From NCBI RefSeq assembly GCF_009796285.1, contig NZ_CP047020.1, forward strand, positions 8,494,001 to 8,558,000: a stretch of DNA of 64,000 bases, given 5' to 3'. Under the pieces are notes generated by a model. It worked only from the letters and a program-made list of their open reading frames with translations, was not told the origin of the DNA and searched no databases. The stretch comes from Streptomyces broussonetiae (GTDB lineage: Bacteria > Actinomycetota > Actinomycetes > Streptomycetales > Streptomycetaceae). How positions within the stretch are numbered: position 1 is the stretch's first letter; each line of letters starts with the position of its first letter. This document shows, in pieces, positions 1 through 6,948 of this stretch. The translations under genes and the position numbers were made by a program.

Positions 1-1
1 G

Positions 2-463
2 CTGCACCGGCTGTGCGACCGCACCGGGGTGCCGTACACCGCCGACGACACGCCCGCCGACGTCGTCCTGGAGATGTACGAGCGGCTCGTGGAGGAACGC
101 ACCCGAATGCCCACGTTCTACAGGGACTTCCCGACCGACGTGTCCCCGCTGACCCGGCAGCACCGCACCGACCCGCGGCTCGCCGAGCGCTGGGACCTCG
201 TCGCCTTCGGCACTGAACTCGGCACCGCCTACTCGGAGTTGACCGACCCCGTGGAACAGCGCCGACGGCTCACCGAGCAGTCGCTGCGGGCCGCGGGCGG
301 CGATGCGGAGGCCATGGAACTGGACGAGGACTTCCTCCAGGCCCTCGAGTACGCCATGCCCCCGACCGGCGGCCTCGGCCTCGGCGTCGACCGGCTCGTC
401 ATGTTCCTCACCGGCCTGACGATCCGCGAGACCCTGCCGTTCCCGCTGGTGCGCCACCGCTGA
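2..463 (+). CDS. lysX: Lysyl-tRNA synthetase, LysX type, C-terminal part (cut by window start)
   Basis: This is the last 153 residues of a class II lysyl-tRNA synthetase; the 5' end lies outside the window. The class II motif 3 region is visible near the end as ALEYAMPP followed by GLGLGVDRLVMFLTG. The stretch FYRDFPTDVSPLTR and the ELGTAYSELTDPVEQRRR segment resemble the synthetase half of LysX (the bifunctional lysylphosphatidylglycerol synthase/lysyl-tRNA ligase) more than the housekeeping LysS, as I remember those families. The N-terminal membrane domain that would prove LysX is not in the window, so a free-standing second LysS remains possible. Confidence 0.85.
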   Translation: MHRLCDRTGVPYTADDTPADVVLEMYERLVEERTRMPTFYRDFPTDVSPLTRQHRTDPRLAERWDLVAFGTELGTAYSELTDPVEQRRRLTEQSLRAAGGDAEAMELDEDFLQALEYAMPPTGGLGLGVDRLVMFLTGLTIRETLPFPLVRHR

Positions 464-816
464 GGCCCGGCACGAACAGGGGCGCGCCCGTACCGGCGCC
501 CCGCTGCCGGGAGGAGTTCAGGGCCCGCAGGGGCGCGTCGGTGCCCGAGCGGGCGAAACCGGCGGGCAGGGCGAGCACGCCGCGGCCGAAGGTGATGAGA
601 GGCAGCGGCAGTTGCACCGCCCCGGAGCAGGGGCCCGCACGCCCGTTCGGCCTGCGGCTCTCTGCATCGCTTGTGCTGCCGCTGTGAACTGATGATCTGT
701 CAGGGAGCCGTCCGGCGCACCTCCACCGCCCCCGTACTGCTCCGACCGGGTGCATTCCTGCCGCCGCACCGGTGTCGTTGTGGTGCGCCGGAGCCTCGTG
801 GGGCGACTGATGAGTC
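464..816. other. Intergenic gap after lysX, with a weak hairpin
   Basis: This stretch of about 350 bases holds no gene I can support on either strand. Open frames crossing it have no recognisable protein features and run antisense into their neighbours. GGGGCGC at 479-485 can pair with GCGCCCC at 496-502 across a 10-base loop, directly downstream of the lysX stop. There is no T tract, so it is only a possible terminator. Confidence 0.4.
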
Positions 817-1653
817 ATGCAGAAGGATCAGTTCCTCACCCGGCGCCGGATGCTCCTCGCCGGCGCCGCCGCACTCGGGGCCGCGGGAAGTGCCGGAGTC
901 GTCCTCGCGGGCGGCGCCGAGGAGAGCGCGCCGCATGCCCCGGCCCCCCTTTCCGGCCCGCAGGCCCGCCAGGCCCTCAAGTCCTCGGCCTTCCGTCTCC
1001 AGCCGCTCACCGACGACGGACCGCCGCGCGCGGCGCCGCGCCGACTGAAGGTACGCACCGAGCCGATTCTCCGGATCTCCGGCCGCGGCCGGCACATGAT
1101 GCTGACGTTCGACGACGGCCCCAACCCGGACTACACCCCGCACATCCTGGACACCCTTGCCAAGTACGACGTCCGGGCGATGTTCTTCCTGTGCGGGGAG
1201 TGCGTCGTCGAGAACAAGAAGCTGGTCGCCCGCATGGCCGACGAGGGCCATGTCGTCGGCAACCACACCTGGACGCATCCGCTGCTGACGACCCTCGACC
1301 GCCGTGAGATCCACGACGAGATGAAGAGCACCAGCGACGCCATCGAGGAGTCCTACGGTGAACGCCCCCAGTGGTTCCGGGCCCCTTACGGCGCCTGGAA
1401 CCGGGCCGCGTTCCAACTGGGCGCCGAGATGGGCATGGAGCCGATGGCCTGGACGGTGGACACCACCGACTGGATGACGCCGGGCACCTCCACCATCATC
1501 GACCGGGTGGAGAGCGGCGCCGCCCCCGGTGTCGTGGTGCTCTCCCACGACGCCGGGGGCGACCGTTCGCAGACCGTCCACGCGATCCGTGAATGGCTGC
1601 CCCATCTCATCGACTCCGGGTATCACATGACGGTGCCGCCCAGACGCCTGTGA
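817..1653 (+). CDS. Polysaccharide deacetylase, NodB family, Tat-type signal
   Basis: This 278-residue secreted carbohydrate esterase family 4 enzyme should remove N-acetyl groups from a cell-wall glycan such as peptidoglycan or chitin-like polymers. TFDDGP at residues 97-102 supplies the catalytic Asp and a metal Asp, HTWTH at 150-154 supplies metal histidines, RAPYG is at 188-192, and LSHD near 242-245 is the last NodB motif. The N terminus reads TRRRMLLAG followed by a hydrophobic Ala/Gly stretch, a twin-arginine-type signal. It stands alone and is convergent with the sortase gene. The NodB motifs are complete, so activity is expected; the substrate is not evident. Confidence 0.9.
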   Translation: MQKDQFLTRRRMLLAGAAALGAAGSAGVVLAGGAEESAPHAPAPLSGPQARQALKSSAFRLQPLTDDGPPRAAPRRLKVRTEPILRISGRGRHMMLTFDDGPNPDYTPHILDTLAKYDVRAMFFLCGECVVENKKLVARMADEGHVVGNHTWTHPLLTTLDRREIHDEMKSTSDAIEESYGERPQWFRAPYGAWNRAAFQLGAEMGMEPMAWTVDTTDWMTPGTSTIIDRVESGAAPGVVVLSHDAGGDRSQTVHAIREWLPHLIDSGYHMTVPPRRL

Positions 1654-1742
1654 CGGTATTGCGGAGCTTTTTTGCACATCCCTTTTTCCGTCCGTTCCCA
1701 AAGACCGTTCTCCCGTGTGATCGCCCGCCCGGCGCGGTGGCT

Positions 1743-2414
1743 TCAGCGCACCGCGACCAGGCGGGCGAAGACCACGACATTCCCGTCGTAGCCGCGCTGC
1801 TTCGAGAATCCGCCGCCGCAGGTGATGACCCGCAGTTCCGGCGTTCCCTTCGAGCCGTACACCAGGTCACCGGGGAAACCGGCCTTCGAGAAGACCTCGA
1901 CGCCGTAGATCTCGAACACCACGGTCCTTCCGTCCTTGCGCAGGACCTCGATCCGGTTGCCCTTCTTCAGCGCGCCGAGCCCGTAGAACACGGCGGGGCC
2001 CCGCTGGTTGTCGACGTGTCCGACGATGACGGACGTGCCCTTCTCACCGGGGGAGACCGCACCGGTGAACCAGCCCGCGAGAGAGGCGTTCTCCGGCGGT
2101 GGCGCTTCGACCCAGCCGTCGGCGTCCAGGCCCACGGGCGTCACCGGCGCGTCCACCCGGATCGCCGGGATCCGCACCCGGCGGACGGCGGAGAAGCCGA
2201 GCGGGGCCGGGGCCGCGGCGAACGCGCCCGTGGCGGTGCGGCTGTCGGGGGCCGCCGCCGAGGCGGGCTGCGGCGGACCGATGTCGAACTCCCCCGAGCC
2301 ATTGCGAATGAGCGCCAGACCGGTCAGCAGAACAAGCGCTATCACACCCCACGGGGCGCGCCTCCTCCGCCGTTCCTCCTCTTCGGCAAGCTCGAACAGT
2401 TCGGACACAGACAT
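1743..2414 (-). CDS. Class F sortase
   Basis: This 223-residue membrane-anchored transpeptidase has a short cytoplasmic N terminus rich in Glu and Arg, one membrane segment at about residues 22-36, and an extracellular sortase fold. The catalytic triad is visible as His133 in GHVDN, Cys199 in VITCGG, and Arg207 in RGYDGNVVVF. The size and the TCGG context fit the actinobacterial class F (family E/F) sortases rather than housekeeping class A or E. It is divergent from a small signal-peptide/membrane-tail protein, a pairing that suggests enzyme and partner. A weak GAGAGG lies just upstream of the ATG. Confidence 0.88.
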   Translation of the reverse strand: MSVSELFELAEEEERRRRRAPWGVIALVLLTGLALIRNGSGEFDIGPPQPASAAAPDSRTATGAFAAAPAPLGFSAVRRVRIPAIRVDAPVTPVGLDADGWVEAPPPENASLAGWFTGAVSPGEKGTSVIVGHVDNQRGPAVFYGLGALKKGNRIEVLRKDGRTVVFEIYGVEVFSKAGFPGDLVYGSKGTPELRVITCGGGFSKQRGYDGNVVVFARLVAVR

Positions 2415-2746
2415 TCGCCAACCTCTCTCGACGCGGCTGCCGCCGCGTGCGTAGCGCGTGGGAAAACGCTAAATCCCGCGCGCATCGCGGGCGACGGGTT
2501 GAGCGGCGAACGGGTGGCCCGCGGCGGGTGTGGTGCGCCATCCGAGTCGCCGTTTCCGGGAAACTTCTGACCATCCGTGACCTGCGGCAATATCAGATTG
2601 TGTGCTTTCCGTCCGGCGCGTTGCCTCACCAGGACGGACCATTCTCGACATGCGGGCGTGTTCCCGGGGTCCGAGGGTCGTCCCGGGAGGCGTTTTCTCG
2701 CCGATCGACCGGGACCGGACCCGGGGCGCCTCCCGCGGAGGTTCAC
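2415..2746. other. Divergent promoter region between sortase and small surface protein
   Basis: These 332 bases separate two divergent genes and should contain both promoters. I could not pick a convincing -35/-10 pair or an inverted repeat. The only clear signal is GCGGAG with GAGG spacing just before the ATG at 2747. Confidence 0.4.
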
Positions 2747-3160
2747 ATGAGAAACCGACGTGCCCTCGCGGCCGTGTGCGCCGCGTTCGCCGTACTCGGG
2801 TTCGCCGCCCCCGTGGCCGTCGCGGACGGCCTGGGCGACGGCAACGGCCATCGCAACTTCGGGGCCCGGGATCCGGGCCGCGGTGACGGTGCCGGCCGGG
2901 GCAAGGGCAACTGGAACGGCCGCTGGGACGAGGACGAGGACGGTCGTGGCCGCGGCGCCCCGTGGCACACCCTGGCCGGACCCGCGGTCGCGGGCGAAGC
3001 CCGGCTGACCGTGCTCGGCGGTGTCCACAGCGGTGCCGGAGGCGCCAGGTCCAGCGGTGCCACGCCCACCGACATGGCCATCGGCAGCGCACTCGTGGCC
3101 TCGGCGGTCATCGGGGGCGGTGTCTTCTGGCTGCGCCGCAGGAACGAGAAGCGGATGTGA
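2747..3160 (+). CDS. Small secreted protein with C-terminal membrane tail, candidate sortase partner
   Basis: This 137-residue protein has a classical signal peptide (ALAAVCAAFAVLGF... ending AVADG), a Gly/Arg/Asp-rich low-complexity middle, and a C terminus with one hydrophobic segment followed by WLRRRNEKRM. The layout of signal, linker, membrane segment and positive tail is that of a wall-anchored substrate, but no LPXTG or LAXTG is present; the nearest equivalent before the hydrophobic stretch is SGATPTD. The start at 2747 is chosen because GGAG sits seven bases upstream and it yields the signal peptide. It lies next to and divergent from the sortase. I do not recognise a named family. 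Confidence 0.75.
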   Translation: MRNRRALAAVCAAFAVLGFAAPVAVADGLGDGNGHRNFGARDPGRGDGAGRGKGNWNGRWDEDEDGRGRGAPWHTLAGPAVAGEARLTVLGGVHSGAGGARSSGATPTDMAIGSALVASAVIGGGVFWLRRRNEKRM

Positions 3161-3181
3161 CCCCAGTCCGGGCATGCCTTT

Positions 3182-3208
3182 GCCCCGGTCCCGCACGGGA
3201 GCCGGGGC
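3182..3208. terminator. Hairpin terminator between convergent genes
   Basis: GCCCCGG and CCGGGGC pair, with an inner CCC/GGG and a one-base bulge around the loop GCAC. It lies between the stop of the small surface protein at 3160 and that of the DUF4239 gene at 3221, so it could serve both. There is no long T tract, which is usual in Streptomyces. Confidence 0.55.
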
Positions 3209-3220
3209 GAAGGCCACGGG

Positions 3221-3985
3221 TTATTTGACGACGGTCGGGAACAGGTTCGTGAACGGGTCCGCGGTCACCGCGATGCCCCGGCTGTAGGGGGCGTCGAAGT
3301 CCCAGATGAGGAACAGCATGAACGCGATGGTCGCGGAGAACAGCCCGGCCAGGACCAGTTCGCGTTTGGTGCGCCGGATCTGCAGCGCGAACACCATGCC
3401 GACGGTGACCAGACCGCCGATGAACAGTCCCCACCACACCACCGGCGGCATGGTGGCCCCGGTGGAGTCGGCGCGGTTGTTCCGCGCCTGGTCGGCGGCG
3501 GTCATCTGGTCCAGCAGGGGCTGGTAGGCCTGTGCCTCGAAGTCGTTCTTCGGCCGGTAGTCGGTGACGTCCTGGCGGACCTTCTGCAGCAGCGCGGTGC
3601 CGCGGTCGGTGACCCGCTCGTCGTTCGACATCGTCTTCCACTCGTGGTCGACGACGTACGCGACATAGGCGTTGACGTCGGTGCGGATCCGGTCACGCAC
3701 GTCCGGCGGATAGACCCGCACCCGCTCCGAGATCTCGTGCAGCGCCTGGGCCTCGCTCTGCACGTAGTCCTGGGCGGAGCTGCGGGCCTCCCAGACGCCC
3801 GCGATGGCGAGACCCAGGACGATGGCGTACACGACACCGATCCACATCGTCATGTATTCGATGACGTCCGGGGTCTCGCTGGGATCCTCGTCCTCGGGAG
3901 CCCGCCTGTTGCGTACGACGGTGATGACCACCACGACGGCACAGGCCCCCAGCATCGCGAGGGCGAGAACAAGCCAATCCGGCAA
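3221..3985 (-). CDS. DUF4239 membrane protein
   Basis: This 254-residue integral membrane protein has two hydrophobic segments near the N terminus (about residues 3-24 and 46-68) and two near the C terminus (about 185-205 and 213-232), with a hydrophilic middle predicted to be largely helical. The layout and the phrase AIVLGLAIAGVWE match the DUF4239 family, described as bestrophin-like. The function is unknown. The start is a TTG at 3985, supported by GGAGG nine bases upstream. It lies 31 bases downstream of the proline-rich protein gene on the same strand and could be co-transcribed. Confidence 0.85.
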   Translation of the reverse strand: MPDWLVLALAMLGACAVVVVITVVRNRRAPEDEDPSETPDVIEYMTMWIGVVYAIVLGLAIAGVWEARSSAQDYVQSEAQALHEISERVRVYPPDVRDRIRTDVNAYVAYVVDHEWKTMSNDERVTDRGTALLQKVRQDVTDYRPKNDFEAQAYQPLLDQMTAADQARNNRADSTGATMPPVVWWGLFIGGLVTVGMVFALQIRRTKRELVLAGLFSATIAFMLFLIWDFDAPYSRGIAVTADPFTNLFPTVVK

Positions 3986-4016
3986 CGGATACCTCCAAGG
4001 GTGAGCGGCCGACGCG

Positions 4017-4616
4017 TCAGCGCGGGCGCAGGGCCGCGACGGCGACGATCGCGGGGACGGTGATGAGCAGGACGTAGACCACCGGCGTGGTGGTGTTCGG
4101 CGCCCGGTGGCTGACGGCGTGGGGGTGGTACGCGGGATAGCTCACCGGGGTCACCGTGGGCCGTGGGGCGCGCTTGGGTGTCGGCCTGGGCCTCGGGTCC
4201 GGCGTCGGTGTGGGGGCGGGCGGGGGTGCCGGTACCGGCCGGGCGGCCGGCGCGGGCCGGGCCGGGGGCCTGGATCTCGGTTTCGGCTTGGGCTTCGGGA
4301 CGGGCTTGGGCGCCGGACGCGGCTTCGGCGGCGGCGGGGGTGGTGGGGGAGGAGGTGTGGGGGTCGGTGTGGGTGTGGGCGGGCACGGTGGCGGTGTCGG
4401 CAACGGGCAGGGCGGGGGAGTGGGCCAGTGGTCGCCGTCACCTGCCCACGCCACCGCCACCGTGCCGTCCGGTCCCGTGGAGGCGGACGCGCAGGCGTCG
4501 GCCGACGCGCTGCCGACCGGGCAGCCCACCAGGGTCCAGCTCAGCGTCAACAGGGCCAACACCCTTGCGGCGGGCGCGCATCGGGTCACTTCGGGTCCAT
4601 GCACGACGAAGATCAT
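4017..4616 (-). CDS. Proline-rich exported protein with C-terminal membrane segment
   Basis: This roughly 199-residue protein has a hydrophobic export signal ending LVGC, which fits a lipobox, although cleavage after SASA is also possible. The middle is a long Pro/Lys/Arg/Thr tract containing a run of ten prolines and PKPKPK repeats. The C terminus has a single hydrophobic segment (VVYVLLITVPAIVAVAAL) ending RPR. The layout suggests an envelope-spanning or wall-crossing stalk. The start is uncertain: ATG at 4616, GTG at 4604 and GTG at 4592 all keep the signal and none has a strong ribosome binding site. The family was not recognised. Confidence 0.65.
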   Translation of the reverse strand: MIFVVHGPEVTRCAPAARVLALLTLSWTLVGCPVGSASADACASASTGPDGTVAVAWAGDGDHWPTPPPCPLPTPPPCPPTPTPTPTPPPPPPPPPPKPRPAPKPVPKPKPKPRSRPPARPAPAARPVPAPPPAPTPTPDPRPRPTPKRAPRPTVTPVSYPAYHPHAVSHRAPNTTTPVVYVLLITVPAIVAVAALRPR

Positions 4617-4893
4617 GGGGGTCCGGAAACCGGAAGTACGCCGTAGTGCGCCAGGATTGGCCCTAAGGAAGGACATCTCATGATCAATGGTTTGACGCGC
4701 CCAAGCGTGCGGTTGGCGTGAAACGTGCGCCCGCGTGCGCCGCCGGCGCAGGGGTGTGACGCGGCATCCGGAAAGAATTTCCCGAAGAACTTCCCCTCCG
4801 GGTTGAACGCTTGGGCCCCCGCGGTGCGTACCCATGGCCGTGCGGCGGCGTAGCAAGGCGCTGCAACATCCAGGCAATAATGGGGAGTTGACG

Positions 4894-5856
4894 ATGAAGA
4901 CCTCCTGGCGGACCGCCTCACTGGTGGCCACAGCCGCCTCGGTGCTGGCGCTGACGACGGCGTGCGGTCAGGACAACAGCACCACCCCGGCCGCGGCGGC
5001 CCAGAACGTCGGGGCCACCGCGCCCGCGGGCAGCCCGACCACGGGCGCAGGCATCGGCACGGGCGCCGGAAACGGCTACGGCGCCGACGGCAACCAGAGT
5101 TCCGCCTCTCCGACCCAGGCCGCCCCCGCGGGCAAGCTCACCGTGGCCGCCAACCCCGACCTGGGCAATGTGCTGACCGACGGCTCCGGCCTCACCCTCT
5201 ACCGGTTCGACAAGGACACCGCCAACCCGCCCAAGTCGAACTGCGCCGGCGACTGCGCCAGCACCTGGCCGCCGGTGCCCGCCGGCGACGCCACCGCCGG
5301 TGCCGGCGTCGACAAGGCGCTGCTCGGCTCGGTCACCCGCGCCGACGGCACCAAGCAGCTCACCATCGGCGGCTGGCCCGCGTACCGCTACGCCAAGGAC
5401 GTCAACGCCGGTGACGTCAACGGCCAGGGCGTGGGCGGCAAGTGGTTCGCGCTGGCCGCCGACGGGAAGAAGGCCTCCCTGGCCGCCCTGCCCGGGCTGT
5501 CCGTGCGCAAGGACCCCAAGCTCGGTGACATCATCGTCGACAAGAACGGCCGGACCGTCTACCGCTTCCTGAAGGACAAGGCCTGGCCCAAGTCCGTCTC
5601 GAACTGCACCGGCGCCTGCCTCGTGAAGTGGCCGGCCGTCGGCATCGTCAAGCCCGAGGACACCCAGGGCGTCAAGAAGAAGGGCCTGATGGGCTTCACC
5701 CGTCCCGACGGTGTGAAGCAGATGACCGTCAACTGCTGGCCGATCTACACCTTCTCCGGGGACAAGGCCCCCGGCGACACCAACGGTCAGGGCGTGGGCG
5801 GCACCTGGTACGCCGTCTCGCCCGACGGCAAGCCGGTCGGCGCACCGGGCAACTAG
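4894..5856 (+). CDS. Repeat lipoprotein (Lipoprotein_15/COG4315 type)
   Basis: This 320-residue lipoprotein has a signal ending LALTTAC, a Gly/Ala/Asn-rich linker, and two tandem copies of a domain of about 110 residues. Each copy carries the family pattern of an aromatic triplet followed by Lys and Asp, seen as LYRFDKD in the first and VYRFLKD in the second. Each then has a Cys pair (NCAGDCASTWPP and NCTGACLVKWP), a GWPAYRYAKD or CWPIYTFSGD strand, and a DVNGQGVGGKWF or DTNGQGVGGTWY end. The family is exported and of unknown function. The start is chosen for the GGGGAG nine bases upstream and the signal peptide. Confidence 0.88.
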   Translation: MKTSWRTASLVATAASVLALTTACGQDNSTTPAAAAQNVGATAPAGSPTTGAGIGTGAGNGYGADGNQSSASPTQAAPAGKLTVAANPDLGNVLTDGSGLTLYRFDKDTANPPKSNCAGDCASTWPPVPAGDATAGAGVDKALLGSVTRADGTKQLTIGGWPAYRYAKDVNAGDVNGQGVGGKWFALAADGKKASLAALPGLSVRKDPKLGDIIVDKNGRTVYRFLKDKAWPKSVSNCTGACLVKWPAVGIVKPEDTQGVKKKGLMGFTRPDGVKQMTVNCWPIYTFSGDKAPGDTNGQGVGGTWYAVSPDGKPVGAPGN

Positions 5857-5905
5857 ATCACCTCCCCAGGGTCGATCGCCCCGCCCTGCCCGGAGCGCCA
5901 CCGAA

Positions 5906-5942
5906 GGTCCGCCCCCTCCGCACCGCACGGAGGGGGCGGACC
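5906..5942 (+). terminator. Strong hairpin terminator after the repeat lipoprotein
   Basis: GGTCCGCCCCCTCCG at 5906-5920 pairs perfectly with CGGAGGGGGCGGACC at 5928-5942, a 15-bp stem with a seven-base loop. It lies 50 bases after the stop codon and is followed by GTGTTGT. Confidence 0.8.
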
Positions 5943-6135
5943 GTGTTGTACCGGGCGGAACGCGCAGGCGGCGCAACGGTCGTCACACAGCGGGGTCGTA
6001 CAGGCACATGCCGCAGGCAGTGACCGGGAACGGATGGTCAATTTCCGTTTCGGGTCGCTCCTTTGGCGGGCGATCAGTAGCCTCAGCTCGAACACCGGAT
6101 CGCCTACGCCTGTCGTCCACGCCTTGGAGAGATAC

Positions 6136-6948
6136 ATGGAGCGTCCCGCCTGGGCCCCACGGAGCATCGACATCTCGGTGCCGAGCGTCTCGCGGATCTA
6201 CGACTACTACCTGGGCGGTTCGTACAACTTCGAGGTCGACCGGGAAGCGGCCCGCAAGGCCATGGAGTTCATGCCCGGCCTGCCGAAGATCATGCAGGCG
6301 AACCGGGCGTTCATGCGGCGGGCCGTGCGGTTCGCGGCCCAGGAGGGCCTCACCCAGTTCCTCGACATCGGCTCCGGCATCCCGACGTTCGGCAACGTCC
6401 ACGAGGTGGCCCAGGCGGCCGCGCCGGGCACGCGCGTGGTCTACGTCGACCACGACCCGGTCGCCGTCGCGCACAGCCAGGCGGTACTGGCCGGCAACGA
6501 GGACACGGACGTGGTCGCGGCCGACCTGCGCAAGCCTCAGGAGATCCTCGCGAGCCCCCGGTTGGAGCGGCTGATCGACCTGAACCGGCCAGTTGCCCTC
6601 CTCCTCGTTGCCATACTGCACTTCGTGGAAGACGTGGACGACCCCTACGGTGCGGTGGCCGAGCTGCGCGAGGCGCTCGCTCCCGGCAGCATGCTGATCC
6701 TCACCCATGCCTCGTACGAGGGAATCCCGCTGCCCGTCGAGCGGGCCGAGGGCGCGGTGGACGTATACAGGGACATTCGCAACCCGCTGATCATGCGCTC
6801 GCGCGAGGAGATCGCGCGGTTCTTCGAGGGGTACGAGATGGTGGAACCCGGACTGGTGCCGATGCCGCACTGGCGCCCGGAATCGGCGCCGGAGGACGAG
6901 GATCCGTTCGCCTTCTCCGGATTCGCCGGCGTGGGGCGCACCGCGTGA
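6136..6948 (+). CDS. SAM-dependent methyltransferase (DUF574/Methyltransf_19)
   Basis: This 270-residue Rossmann methyltransferase belongs to the actinobacterial SAM-dependent methyltransferase family formerly called DUF574. The diagnostic N-terminal SRIYDYYLGGSYNFEVD comes first, then the SAM loop FLDIGSGIPTFGNVH, an acidic VVYVDHDPVAV, and AILHFVEDVDDP. The substrate is unknown. The start at ATG 6136 has GGAGAG seven bases upstream. The stop overlaps the GTG of the cyclic-di-GMP gene by four bases (GTGA), so the two proteins should be made together. Confidence 0.9.
   Translation: MERPAWAPRSIDISVPSVSRIYDYYLGGSYNFEVDREAARKAMEFMPGLPKIMQANRAFMRRAVRFAAQEGLTQFLDIGSGIPTFGNVHEVAQAAAPGTRVVYVDHDPVAVAHSQAVLAGNEDTDVVAADLRKPQEILASPRLERLIDLNRPVALLLVAILHFVEDVDDPYGAVAELREALAPGSMLILTHASYEGIPLPVERAEGAVDVYRDIRNPLIMRSREEIARFFEGYEMVEPGLVPMPHWRPESAPEDEDPFAFSGFAGVGRTA

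Noticed and set aside
408..818. Minus-strand open frame in the first intergenic gap
   Set aside because: Low-complexity Ala/Gly/Arg text, overlaps lysX antisense, no supported start.
4156..4683. Gly-rich plus-strand open frames opposite the proline-rich gene
   Set aside because: They are the complement of the Pro codons (GGN opposite CCN); no ribosome binding site or family features, while the minus frame has a signal and membrane helix.
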